Below the pieces are notes generated by a model. It did no database searches. It saw nothing but the letters and a program-made list of their open reading frames with translations, and was not told the origin of the DNA. From NCBI RefSeq assembly GCF_014212135.1, contig NZ_JACJVQ010000007.1:186001-250000 (forward strand): a DNA stretch of 64,000 nucleotides, written 5' to 3'. Origin of the DNA: Cohnella thailandensis. Its GTDB lineage: Bacteria > Bacillota > Bacilli > Paenibacillales > Paenibacillaceae. A program made the translations under genes and the position numbers. This document shows positions 38,052 through 46,946 of this stretch, in pieces (positions within the stretch are counted from its first letter, which is position 1; every line of letters starts with the position of its first letter).

Positions 38052-40880
38052 TCAGTTGCTAATGGCTTTCAGTTTCAAATCGAGATCCTCCAAGAAGCTC
38101 TCGTCCATCGGATAATAAACAGCCAGCTCTCGTGGCGATGCGTCGCCGATCGTCAACCGGAGCGAATCGGGGTTCAGCTCGATGCCGGGAGGAACCAAAG
38201 GCGCGATCAACTCCAGCGCGCGCGCGTTCGCAACAAGCTCGGCCAACGGCGTACTCGTGCTCAGAATCTTGATGTAGCTTCGAGTCGGCAGATACCGGAT
38301 CGCATAGCTTCCGCTGTCCAGCTCAAGCACGGCGTCTTCTCCCTCTTGAACCGCCGCCTCTGACGCCGACAATGGCCCCTCAATCTCCAGCGTCGCGGCG
38401 TCGGCGCGCGGCAACCGTACCCGGGCCGTCGAATGAAACGGAATCTCGAAGCGGAATTCAAGCCCGCCTTCGTCATCGAAGGCCCATTCGCTCCTATAGG
38501 TGCCGGATGCGGCATTTACTTGGGCTCTCGCCCACTTCAAGCGAAAATCCGGCTTCGGAGCAAGCTCGACATGTCGGAAGCCTGGCGACTCTTCGGTAGG
38601 ATTGATCCCCGCGATCGCCCGGTACATCCATTCCGCGATGGCGCCGTATGCGTAATGATTCAGGGAGTTCATGCCGGTTCCGCTGATCTTGCCGTCCGGA
38701 AGAATCGAATTCCATCGCTCCCAGATGGTCGTGGCGCCTAGCTTGACGGCATACAGCCAGCTTGGGTAATCGTCGTTCAGCAGCAACGTATACCCGAGCT
38801 CTTCGAGTCCGTTGTCCGAGAGCGCGAAGTTCAGGTAAGGCGTTCCGACAAATCCCGTTCTCAGATGATTGCGGTCCAGCTTCAGCCTTCGGACGAATCC
38901 TTCTCTTACCCTTACCTTAAAGGCCTCCGGAACCAGATCCATGTAAAGAGCGACCGCATGCGCCGTCTGAGTATCCAATGCGAGACGTCCGTTCCTGGAG
39001 AAGAACTCGTCCTCGATCGCCTGCTTCACTTCTTCGGAGATCCGTTCGTAATAGTCGGCCTCATCTTCCCTGCCCAACACTTTGGCAGCTTTGGCGACCA
39101 ATCGCGACGAATAGGCATAATAAGCTGAAGCAATAAAGTCCGTGTCTGTGCCGCCCATCGGGGAATCCGGATTGCTGCCGTCAAGCGCCAGCCAATCGCC
39201 GAAGTGGAATCCGACCGTCCACAGCCGGCGTCCTCCCGAGCCTTCGTCGGCGCGGATAATGTAGTCGACCCAGCCCTTCATGCTGTCGAATTGCTGCTCG
39301 AGGATCGCCTTGTCGCCGTAATGGAGATAAGCATTCCATGGAATAATCGTCGCCGCGTCGGCCCAAGCGCTGGAGCCGCCTCCTTGGACGTTCGCCGCCG
39401 GGACGACCATTGGCACCATGCCGCCGCGATCCTCTTGCTCCTTGCCCATGTCGTAGCCATATTTTCGATAGAACGCATACGAGTCCATATTGAAGCAGGC
39501 GGCACCGGAGAAGACTTGAGCGTCTCCCGTCCAACCCATCCGTTCGTCCCGCTGGGGGCAGTCCGTCGGAACGTCCAGGAAGTTGCCCTTCTGGCCCCAC
39601 AGAGCGTTCAGGAACAGTCGATTCACGAGAGGGTCGCTCGTCTCGAAGCTGCCGGTCTGCTCCAGGTCGGAGTAGAGCACGCATCCCGTGAAGTCGTTCG
39701 GATCAAGTTCGCCCGGCCAGCCTTCCACCTTCACGTACCGGAAGCCGTAGAACGTGAAGTACGGTCGAACGACCGTCTCTTCCCCATTGGCCGTATACAC
39801 ATATTCCGCTTTGGCCGTGCGCAGGTTGTCGCGGTAGAAGTTGCCGTCCTGGAGCACTTCGCCGTGTTGGAGTCGGATAATCGTTCCCTTCGGAGCACTG
39901 GTCTTGAATCGCATCCAGCCGACCATGTTCTGGCCCATATCGAGCACGGTCTCGCCTGCCGGCGTATGGATGACCTCAATCGGCTTAAGCTCTTCCTTGA
40001 TGACAACCGGCAAGCTAAGCCTTGCCGTCAAGCGATCATACCCGAGCTCGGCCGCCCGCACCGGGTACGAGATCATCGACTCGAAAGTCGAGTCGTAAAC
40101 TTCGCCGTCGTAAAGGTTGCCGCTCAAGACCCGGCTTCTCGTAGCCGTCCAATCCGAGTCGGAAGTCAGCACCTCCGCCGTTCCGTCGGCGTAGACGACG
40201 CGAATCTCGCACAAGAGAGCGAACTCGCTTCCGTACAGCTCCGACTTATCGCCCTCGAAGCCGAAGCGCCCCTTGTAGAGACCGTTGCCCAAGCTGACCT
40301 CCACCCGGTTCTCGCCTTGCCGCAGCAAATCGGTGACGTCGTACGTCTGGTACTGAAGCCACTTCTGGTAAGCGTTGAAGTGAGGCGTCAAATATTCGTC
40401 GCCAGCCTTGCATCCATTCAGTTGCATCTCGTATAAGCCCAGTCCGCAAACATAAGCTCGCGCGGATTTGATAGGACCGGCCAGCTCGAACGTACGGCCG
40501 AGAACCGGGTGCTGTTCCTTGTCCATCTCGGGAACGATCCACTTCGCCTCCCAAGGCTCGTCCAGCTTAGCCGTCTCGAACCAGGCCGTCTCGCTAACGG
40601 AGTGATCGCCGTTGTCCGCCCAAACCTCGACTCGCCAATAATATCGGGTTCTCGGCGTAAGCTCGATTGGCAGCTCGAAGGAAAGACTGTCAATGTGGGC
40701 TCGTTTACCGCTATCATAAATGGAATTGGCGAAAGCTTCGTCCAGGGCAACCTCAATCCGGGCGGCGGTTTGCTTCTTTGCGTTCGTTTCTTCCACCACA
40801 TAAGAAAGTCGGGGATGCTCTCCTAAGAAAAAACCTAATGGATTAGGGATTCGATTTGTTTTTAATCTAGTGATGATCAT
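38052..40880 (-). CDS. GH78 alpha-L-rhamnosidase
   Basis: Glycoside hydrolase of 942 residues, no signal peptide, so cytoplasmic. It has the N-terminal Fn3-like and beta-sandwich domains (PRLSYVVEE, FETAKLDEPWEAKWIV, AYVCGLGLYEMQLNG), then the (alpha/alpha)6 domain with the family acid motif DCPQRDERMGWTGDAQVF. A C-terminal beta-sandwich ends at about residue 870. Inverting hydrolysis of terminal alpha-L-rhamnosides is expected. Residues 872-942 are an added small domain also found in the esterase and GH3-SDR proteins downstream. AGAAAGGATG precedes the ATG. It is the second gene of the operon, after the nucleotidyltransferase. Confidence 0.93.
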   Translation of the reverse strand: MIITRLKTNRIPNPLGFFLGEHPRLSYVVEETNAKKQTAARIEVALDEAFANSIYDSGKRAHIDSLSFELPIELTPRTRYYWRVEVWADNGDHSVSETAWFETAKLDEPWEAKWIVPEMDKEQHPVLGRTFELAGPIKSARAYVCGLGLYEMQLNGCKAGDEYLTPHFNAYQKWLQYQTYDVTDLLRQGENRVEVSLGNGLYKGRFGFEGDKSELYGSEFALLCEIRVVYADGTAEVLTSDSDWTATRSRVLSGNLYDGEVYDSTFESMISYPVRAAELGYDRLTARLSLPVVIKEELKPIEVIHTPAGETVLDMGQNMVGWMRFKTSAPKGTIIRLQHGEVLQDGNFYRDNLRTAKAEYVYTANGEETVVRPYFTFYGFRYVKVEGWPGELDPNDFTGCVLYSDLEQTGSFETSDPLVNRLFLNALWGQKGNFLDVPTDCPQRDERMGWTGDAQVFSGAACFNMDSYAFYRKYGYDMGKEQEDRGGMVPMVVPAANVQGGGSSAWADAATIIPWNAYLHYGDKAILEQQFDSMKGWVDYIIRADEGSGGRRLWTVGFHFGDWLALDGSNPDSPMGGTDTDFIASAYYAYSSRLVAKAAKVLGREDEADYYERISEEVKQAIEDEFFSRNGRLALDTQTAHAVALYMDLVPEAFKVRVREGFVRRLKLDRNHLRTGFVGTPYLNFALSDNGLEELGYTLLLNDDYPSWLYAVKLGATTIWERWNSILPDGKISGTGMNSLNHYAYGAIAEWMYRAIAGINPTEESPGFRHVELAPKPDFRLKWARAQVNAASGTYRSEWAFDDEGGLEFRFEIPFHSTARVRLPRADAATLEIEGPLSASEAAVQEGEDAVLELDSGSYAIRYLPTRSYIKILSTSTPLAELVANARALELIAPLVPPGIELNPDSLRLTIGDASPRELAVYYPMDESFLEDLDLKLKAISN
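38055..38267 (-). other. Shared small C-terminal domain in the GH78 enzyme
   Basis: Encodes residues 872-942. Key pattern: TPLAELVANARALELIAPLV, PPGIELNP, SPRELAVYYPMDESFLEDLD and LKLKAI. It comes after the normal end of a GH78 protein and is the most divergent of the four copies. Confidence 0.6.
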
Positions 40881-40911
40881 GGGAATTCATCCTTTCTGCG
40901 AGCCACTTGAA

Positions 40912-41700
40912 TTAACGATCCGTTAGAGGAGGCTCGTGCTCGAGCCAATTCCATTCGTTGTTGTCGACGAACAAGCTGACAGCCTGCTCGAACGGAATGC
41001 CAGGATCCCGGAATCCGAGCAGCATCGCCGCGAAGGACATGCATTTGTCTACGGTCGGCTCCTTCAGCAGGACTTCAGCCTGCTCCGCGAACCCCTCCGG
41101 CTTGTACGGCGCTTGCTTTTCTGCCTTCATCAAGTCCTTGTGGCAAGGGAACAACAATCGGTTATGGGCGAGAATGATTCGGCCGCCGAACAGGACGAGC
41201 TGCGTTGCCGAATGATGGAGGAGGTATACATTGCCCTTCTGGGCTGCTTCATTCGAGAAATAATAGCCGTATAAATAAATTTGTGCATAGAAATCGCGCA
41301 GATTACGCTCGCGGTTCTCTTCGGGGTATACCGGAATCCGGTCGATCAACGATTGAAGGCCTTCCAATTGCGAGTAAACGACTTTGGATCCGACGAAAGC
41401 GTTCCGGGTCGGCTCGCTTCCCCTCTCCGCCGCCAGCTCCAGGAACCGGACGTTCACCATTTTCCCATCGATATATCCGCCCTCGTAATCGCAGATCTCG
41501 CGGTTCAGATAAGACAAATCATTCGAATTCTTGCGTCTCTCGTAAGCTTCGTCCTTCAGGATTAAGAAAACATCCACATCCGACGACTCTCTCGCTCTGC
41601 CCTGAGCGACGGAGCCCGCGGTCACCAGCGCCAACACGTCGGGGTCTTGCTTAATCTCTTCGGCAAGCGCCTCCAAAGCTCTTCGATGATGTTCGTGCAT
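40912..41700 (-). CDS. Nucleotidyltransferase-fold protein of unknown role
   Basis: Cytoplasmic protein of 262 residues. The N-terminal nucleotidyltransferase motif is GS-x10-DxD: Gly29-Ser30 and Asp41/Asp43 in AGSVAQGRARESSDVDVFL. The rest is helical and resembles the aminoglycoside-adenylyltransferase or MNT-type layout, but I cannot name a substrate. It is the first gene of the operon that continues with GH78, esterase and GH3-SDR, and has GAGGAGG before its ATG. Its position directly behind the motif B promoter suggests it works with the rhamnoside enzymes rather than in drug resistance; this is inference. Confidence 0.75.
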   Translation of the reverse strand: MHEHHRRALEALAEEIKQDPDVLALVTAGSVAQGRARESSDVDVFLILKDEAYERRKNSNDLSYLNREICDYEGGYIDGKMVNVRFLELAAERGSEPTRNAFVGSKVVYSQLEGLQSLIDRIPVYPEENRERNLRDFYAQIYLYGYYFSNEAAQKGNVYLLHHSATQLVLFGGRIILAHNRLLFPCHKDLMKAEKQAPYKPEGFAEQAEVLLKEPTVDKCMSFAAMLLGFRDPGIPFEQAVSLFVDNNEWNWLEHEPPLTDR

Positions 41701-41740
41701 GCCCGAATTCCTCCTCGTTTAAGAATGTTGCTTCTCCTTG

Positions 41741-41784
41741 AAAATAACAGACCGCGGAGGCGAAAACGATGTGGAATCGCGCCA
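41741..41784 (-). promoter_or_regulatory. Motif B promoter of the nucleotidyltransferase-GH78-esterase-GH3 operon
   Basis: TGGCGCGATTCCACATCG (minus, 41784-41767) is identical to the site before the GH5 gene 25 kb away. A weak -10-like TATTTT (41746-41741) lies 38 bp after the motif start, within 2 bp of the offset seen at GH106. The site lies only 16 bp past the stop of the AraC gene. Confidence 0.65.
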
Positions 41785-41799
41785 TTTTCAGGGGGGAAA

Positions 41800-42537
41800 T
41801 CAGGACTGCATCCTTGAGCGGAATGCACCCGGCGTCATCCCGCAATGGCTTTGAAAAAGGCGATAAAAAGAGTACATATCGAAGATGCCGACGGTCTCCG
41901 CGACCGATTGGACGCTTAGCCTCGTGAATTGCAGCAATCCGCAGCTGTGCCGAATCCGAACCTCCTGAAGCATCTGCACGAACGACTTTCCTGTGACCGT
42001 CTTGAACATACGTTGAAAATGCCGGGTGCTCATCGCGACAAGTCTGCTGATCTCCGTGACGGATAGCGAATTCATGAATCGGCAGCCCATGATGGACAGA
42101 GCTTGGCGGATCGGGGATTCGTCCTGCTCGAAAGGCTTTAGCTCCGACTTCTCCGGCTCCCGCAGCAACCAATCCATGAACGTCTCCCATCCAGGGGAGG
42201 AGCCTCCAACTGAAGAGGAAAGTCGTTCACCCTTAGGCAAACCGCTTAGAAGCCGTTCGAACTCCTCCGCGTATGGCGGGAGTACCCTCCACCTCATCGG
42301 AAGAATCGGCGCAGCCATTCCCAGGTCGCTGGAAACAAGCCTGCGACAAACGAGCTGCAGGTAAGCGAGAGTCTCCTCGTCGGCTGCAACGTCCAGCTCG
42401 TCGCCTATCGGAAGAACAATCAAATCGCCGCGCTCGAATCGGATTGGCTTGCTTCCGTAATTCAGCTTTCCCTTTCCATTCGAAGCGAAAGCGATCAAGA
42501 TGGCTCCGACTCTTCGTTCAAACCAATCTGCGTTCAT
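41800..42537 (-). CDS. AraC-family transcriptional regulator (one-component)
   Basis: Cytoplasmic regulator of 245 residues. The N-terminal half is a cupin-like sensor (GSKPIRFERGDLIVLPIGDE). The C-terminal AraC domain has both helix-turn-helices: VTEISRLVAMSTRHFQRMFK and VGIFDMYSFYRLFQSHCG. The ATG at 42537 follows GGGGAGG; a GTG at 42555 overlaps the symporter stop and is less likely. It is co-transcribed with the GPH symporter, 14 bp downstream. It is the best candidate to bind motif B, which lies just after its stop codon and before two other rhamnoside genes. Confidence 0.9.
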   Translation of the reverse strand: MNADWFERRVGAILIAFASNGKGKLNYGSKPIRFERGDLIVLPIGDELDVAADEETLAYLQLVCRRLVSSDLGMAAPILPMRWRVLPPYAEEFERLLSGLPKGERLSSSVGGSSPGWETFMDWLLREPEKSELKPFEQDESPIRQALSIMGCRFMNSLSVTEISRLVAMSTRHFQRMFKTVTGKSFVQMLQEVRIRHSCGLLQFTRLSVQSVAETVGIFDMYSFYRLFQSHCGMTPGAFRSRMQS

Positions 42538-42551
42538 GATTGATCCTCCCC

Positions 42552-43913
42552 TCACATGCCGAAAGTTCCCTTGCGCTGTTCCAGATCGTCAAGAATACGC
42601 GTATATTGCTTCTCTAAAGAGAAAAAGCACAGCAGAATAGCAACGACGATATAAATCGCCAGAGGAATATGCAAGTTAAACGTAATGATCATCTGCTTCG
42701 CGGCCGCGCTCTGTTCGGAGGCGCCCTCCACATAATGGCCCCATGCCAGCATCCAGCCGATTATCGCCGTCCCCAATGCGGCTCCGATCTTGCCGCCGAA
42801 GCTGTTCACGCTGTTCGTCAATCCGACGATGCGTTGACCGTGTTTCCATTCGCCGTATTCGATCGTGTCCGCATTCAAGGGCTGAAGAACGATCATAAGG
42901 GGAATCATGCCGAAGGCTTGTACAAGCGACCCAACCAAGCCGAGCGATATGCTCTCTGGATCCATCATTCTAAGCAGGATCCCAAGCGTGCCAATTGCTA
43001 GACCGAGGACTGCGGTGTTGCGCTTGCCGATTCTCTTCATCAGCGGCCCCGATGCCAAGAATACGATCGCTACGGGAATGAGGCCGATGCCGCCCATCAG
43101 ACTGACCAAATTGACGTCGCCCCAGACGTACTTCGCATAATACATGCCGGAAGTCGCCGATAACCCGAATAGAATCTGGGACAACAGCCCCGCGCTGAAG
43201 ATAATAAGCCAGTACCGGTTCGTAAAAAGCAACTTGAAGGAAGAGAAAAGCGTTAACGTCTTCTTCACATCGCCGCTGTCTTTCAGTTGTTGCGTGTTAT
43301 ATTTCTCCTTCGTCGAACGGAAGGCGACGTAAACTCCAGCTGCGGCAATGGCGCCGAAGATCGCCGCAAGCATTGTCCATTCCAGCCTGCCGCCCCCCAT
43401 GGCATTAACGATCGGAACGAAACCTATGGCTACGACCATGCCCGCCAAATAGCCGGCCCCCGCCCGGAACGCCCCCATAAGTCCGCGGTCGGCCGGATTT
43501 CGCGTCGTTAAAGCCATCAGGCTTACGTAGGGAATCGACAGAGGCGTGTAAACGAACACGAAGAAAAGGATATTGGTTGCCACGGCGTAGGCAATCTTAG
43601 CGTCCCGCCCTATATCCGGCACCGAAAATAACAGCAAGATGGACGCGAACAAAGGAACCATCATCCACAACAGCCAAGGCCTTGCCTGACCATGTTTAGA
43701 ACGCGTCCGATCGACCAGAACGCCCATGCCTACGTCCGCGAAGGCGTCGATCGCTTTGGTCATGAGCATGATCGTGCCTACGATTCCCGCCGACACCCCG
43801 ACGATATCGGTATAATAATAAGTGATCATTCCTAATAAGCCTGTGCCTATATTGAGGGCAAACTGCCCCATCGCATCTCCCGCCAGCGCTTTGTTCGAAA
43901 GTTCTCTCTCCAT
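42552..43913 (-). CDS. GPH-family glycoside:cation symporter
   Basis: Inner-membrane symporter of 453 residues with about twelve helices (MFS superfamily, glycoside-pentoside-hexuronide branch). Family features are YYYTDIVGVSAGIVGTIML, followed by a DVGMGVLVDRTRSKHGQARP loop, and the late DTIEYGEWKHGQRIVG. It imports oligosaccharides or glycosides with H+ or Na+. The ATG at 43913 follows AGGAGG; the ORF could extend to 43949 but without a ribosome site. It is the first gene of a two-gene operon with the AraC regulator and is controlled by a motif A promoter. It offers a second import route next to the ABC importers. Confidence 0.92.
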   Translation of the reverse strand: MERELSNKALAGDAMGQFALNIGTGLLGMITYYYTDIVGVSAGIVGTIMLMTKAIDAFADVGMGVLVDRTRSKHGQARPWLLWMMVPLFASILLLFSVPDIGRDAKIAYAVATNILFFVFVYTPLSIPYVSLMALTTRNPADRGLMGAFRAGAGYLAGMVVAIGFVPIVNAMGGGRLEWTMLAAIFGAIAAAGVYVAFRSTKEKYNTQQLKDSGDVKKTLTLFSSFKLLFTNRYWLIIFSAGLLSQILFGLSATSGMYYAKYVWGDVNLVSLMGGIGLIPVAIVFLASGPLMKRIGKRNTAVLGLAIGTLGILLRMMDPESISLGLVGSLVQAFGMIPLMIVLQPLNADTIEYGEWKHGQRIVGLTNSVNSFGGKIGAALGTAIIGWMLAWGHYVEGASEQSAAAKQMIITFNLHIPLAIYIVVAILLCFFSLEKQYTRILDDLEQRKGTFGM

Positions 43914-43956
43914 TGATATGCCTCCTAGTCCGACAATGGGTGCGTGCATATCTAAA

Positions 43957-44020
43957 AGTGTACCGGAGGCTTCGGTAGCGTTATATAACGCGATTCAAAG
44001 ATCAAATAGCACTATCTTAA
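43957..44020 (-). promoter_or_regulatory. Motif A promoter of the GPH-AraC operon
   Basis: Two half-sites, ATAGTGCTATT (44015-44005) and ATCGCGTTATA (43994-43984), begin 21 bp apart. A -35-like TATAAC (43985-43980) overlaps the second half-site, and after exactly 17 bp comes a -10-like TACACT (43962-43957), 43 bp before the ATG. The same geometry is found upstream of the binding protein at 48774 and the permease at 50718. Confidence 0.7.
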
Positions 44021-44060
44021 CATTTCGTATCATGCAAGAAATAATTGGTTGTACATGCGG

Positions 44061-44083
44061 AAAAAGGAGCCGAATTCGGCCCC
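44061..44083 (-). terminator. Terminator after the GH106 gene
   Basis: The minus strand shows GGGGCCGAATTCGGCTCC followed by TTTTT, starting 13 bp past the GH106 stop. It insulates the GPH promoter from GH106 transcription. Confidence 0.75.
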
Positions 44084-44095
44084 ATACCTCTAAAG

Positions 44096-46909
44096 CTAAA
44101 TATTATAATAGATTGTTACAGGTCCCATTAATCCGCACTCTTGCGGTTTACGATTCGGATCCGACGCCATTAAAGCGTTGTTCAAAGTCGTCGCTACTTC
44201 GATCTCTAGCGTATTAACTCCTTCGAATTGGATATATTCGCCGATCTGAATCCGACGGCCGATCTGATTCGCGCCTTGTATCCCCCTCCCATTCACAAAT
44301 ACTCGGAATGTATCACTCACTTCACCTAAGTCCAGAATGACGGAATTCCTATTCCCCCCGTGAGCTTCCAGTCGAAGTTCCGTTCGATATCGGCCGATTC
44401 CGGACACGGATCGCAGTTCCGGCAGTTCGGTCCAGGAACGAAGCTCATCCAGCTCCACCTCGATATGCTCGAGCTTAGTTGAGGTCGGTTGATCGCCCGG
44501 ACTCCAACCTTCCACCTCTAGCGACCAACAATCCATAACGACGTGTTTTCCTGTACCCGATGGTTTCGGACTCTCCAGACCGTCCCCTTCGGGCCATTCT
44601 TCGAGGATAGCGAAGAGCGCTGATTCGTTCGGGGCCAGTCGGAGCTTCACTCCAGCACGCCCAAGTGGAAACAAATTCGCCGCTATTGGGTTCGCTGAAC
44701 CATCCCAAGCGTTCAAACGAACCGGAACCCCCCGCCCCTCTAGCAGAACTTCTCCGTCATAGGTCTCATCACAGCTAGGGTTGTATAAGAAGTAGTATTG
44801 GCATCCTATTTGGTTACGTCGAGCAGATAATAAGGGTAATCCGCTTCGGAATTGCACCGCAGGGACGACATTGAGCTGAGCCAACGCCTCGAATACATGT
44901 GCTTGATCTGGAACAAGCCGTACTGTACGCCTATCCAGCAAGACGGCAATCCGCTCCTGTAATCGAGATTCCTGGATTTTCAGGTCAGCAATGCTTCCCG
45001 GATAAGAGACGACTCGGCAGGGAATGTTTCCAACTAGAACGATAGGAAGTCCCTCTGAGGCTAGAGCGATCAACCGTTCAGCCGTCTCGACTGGGAGATC
45101 GGAAGACATCCAATCGCCGCTGACCGTATTCTTGCGCATGTCGACGATAATCGCCCGGTAAGCCGGCCCGTCCGCGGCCAAAGCGGGTTGCCCGTTAAAC
45201 TCTCCCACTTTGGCACTCGGTGTCTCCAACAGGCAGGGACTGATAAAATCATACGTATATCCCGCTAACTCATAAGGTGTAAGCTCCGTTCCCATACCTT
45301 CATGGATCCCGTCAATATGGTGCCGGTAAATCGCCAAATCGACCTTGGGCTTTCCTTGTTGCAAAACGTATTGGCTTCGCGCAATATAATCCGTTAATGC
45401 TCTGGCATGCCTGGAGGTAGGTTGGCGAGTCCCCCATTCATTCGAGAACATACTGCCCATCAGAGACATTCCCGGCCACTTGAACATCGCCTCGAAATGG
45501 CCGGAGGCGGACGCTGTTTCGTAGGACATGCCATGGAGCACAGCTTGGTTGACGCCAGCCGAGAAACCGCGATGCAACTGCCATAACAGACCGAAATCAT
45601 GACCCGTCCAGGTTTGCTTATAGCCGTATCCCATCACCGCACCGACCTCGATGGAATAAATCTCGCGCTCATAGAGATGAACCGCCCCCGACTGCAGCCG
45701 ATATCCGTCCGTCGAATCGCGGAAGCCAAGCGATTCCGTCTCGGGAATATCGACTTCGGCTAAACCTGACGTCAACTCCGTGGTCATCCCATAGGTCTGA
45801 TATCTAAGCTTCATGTTGTGTCCGTTCGCCCATAGTCTTAACGTCCGCAAATGATTGTCGCGAAACAGCTCAGTCAACGTAGTGAAAAAGTCGTTTCGGA
45901 TGCGGCCGTTCGCCTCGCGTTCGGCGAAATCGTACTCCGAGTTTCCGTCCGTTCTGTTGCCCGCGCCCAATTGATAGAGTCCCTTAACGAAGATAGCGGG
46001 AAGAAAAGGAGTCAAGTCATAGCCCCGACGGGCACGGAACTCTTCCAAGACGCTCGGAGACCAGATCGCGACGGCCATCGGAGTTGCGCCGTACATTCCT
46101 CCTTGCATAGTCGCGTTTAGCTCGATCGAGTCGCAGAATAAATTGCCGGCGTTCTTCTCATACAGTGATTGAATGTACGGATCTGCAAAAAGGTGCTCCT
46201 CCCAGAAACCCGTCACCGCATCGGCGGAAGCCTTCGAATAATGATCGATGACGGGGGCTCCGATCGAATCGTTCATCTGGCCGTTTGTTTGGCTCCAGAA
46301 GCCAAACAGGCACCACTTGCCGCTATCGGGTGCCGTCCACTCGATGCGCTTGCCTCGTGTCTTGTGCGTTAGATCAACGGCCGTCTCCAGTTCGAGCGTC
46401 TTCAGGTTGCCTACCGTCTCCCCGCCTTCTACTTGGCGAGCTGCGGTTACGGCTGTTAGCTTATAATTCCTTTCCGGATCGATTGTCGCGGGAACGGGAA
46501 TCTCGCCGCTATAACTTCCTGTTACTATGATCGTTCCCACGTGAAGCCCTTGAGCACACCGCTCATCGTTCTTATCCATGATGGCGGGAGTCGCAATCGG
46601 CCACAGCGGTCCGATCGTGAAGTCTAATTGGAAGTTTAGCGGAATTGCCGCTTCTAGCGCTGCCTTCATCCGATCGTTCCACTCCGGACCCCCAAACCCA
46701 TATCGGCCATAATCTGAGGGCTTTACTTCTACATTCGGAATCTGGAAGAAATGAATAATTTCCGCACCGCCGTAACCTGCCTCCGCCATCCACTCGATTT
46801 CCCGTTTGATTTCCTCATTCTCCATGAACGCGCCGGGTAGCCACCATCGCATTCGCGGACGGAATCGTTTAGACGGAGATCGAAAATACTCCATTTGCCA
46901 TGTTGTCAT
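44096..46909 (-). CDS. GH106-like alpha-L-rhamnosidase
   Basis: Large glycoside hydrolase of 937 residues without a signal peptide. The N-terminal barrel opens with PRMRWWLPGAFMENEEIKRE and AGYGGAEI, the entry signature of GH106. The middle has the long insertion-rich barrel (HFEAMFKWPGMSLMGSMFSN), and the C-terminus is a beta-sandwich (SDTFRVFVNGRGI). GH106 enzymes release alpha-L-rhamnose from rhamnogalacturonan-like or other branched glycans. The ATG follows GGGAGAG. It is transcribed on its own from a motif B promoter. Confidence 0.85.
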   Translation of the reverse strand: MTTWQMEYFRSPSKRFRPRMRWWLPGAFMENEEIKREIEWMAEAGYGGAEIIHFFQIPNVEVKPSDYGRYGFGGPEWNDRMKAALEAAIPLNFQLDFTIGPLWPIATPAIMDKNDERCAQGLHVGTIIVTGSYSGEIPVPATIDPERNYKLTAVTAARQVEGGETVGNLKTLELETAVDLTHKTRGKRIEWTAPDSGKWCLFGFWSQTNGQMNDSIGAPVIDHYSKASADAVTGFWEEHLFADPYIQSLYEKNAGNLFCDSIELNATMQGGMYGATPMAVAIWSPSVLEEFRARRGYDLTPFLPAIFVKGLYQLGAGNRTDGNSEYDFAEREANGRIRNDFFTTLTELFRDNHLRTLRLWANGHNMKLRYQTYGMTTELTSGLAEVDIPETESLGFRDSTDGYRLQSGAVHLYEREIYSIEVGAVMGYGYKQTWTGHDFGLLWQLHRGFSAGVNQAVLHGMSYETASASGHFEAMFKWPGMSLMGSMFSNEWGTRQPTSRHARALTDYIARSQYVLQQGKPKVDLAIYRHHIDGIHEGMGTELTPYELAGYTYDFISPCLLETPSAKVGEFNGQPALAADGPAYRAIIVDMRKNTVSGDWMSSDLPVETAERLIALASEGLPIVLVGNIPCRVVSYPGSIADLKIQESRLQERIAVLLDRRTVRLVPDQAHVFEALAQLNVVPAVQFRSGLPLLSARRNQIGCQYYFLYNPSCDETYDGEVLLEGRGVPVRLNAWDGSANPIAANLFPLGRAGVKLRLAPNESALFAILEEWPEGDGLESPKPSGTGKHVVMDCWSLEVEGWSPGDQPTSTKLEHIEVELDELRSWTELPELRSVSGIGRYRTELRLEAHGGNRNSVILDLGEVSDTFRVFVNGRGIQGANQIGRRIQIGEYIQFEGVNTLEIEVATTLNNALMASDPNRKPQECGLMGPVTIYYNI

Positions 46910-46946
46910 ATTTTACTCTCCCATGCATCTTTAGATTGAATTTAAC

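Noticed and set aside
39204..40436. Long plus-strand reading frame (410 codons) across the GH78 gene
   Set aside because: It lies opposite the well-supported GH78 coding sequence, matches no family and is full of Arg, His and Val as expected of an antisense frame in GC-rich DNA.
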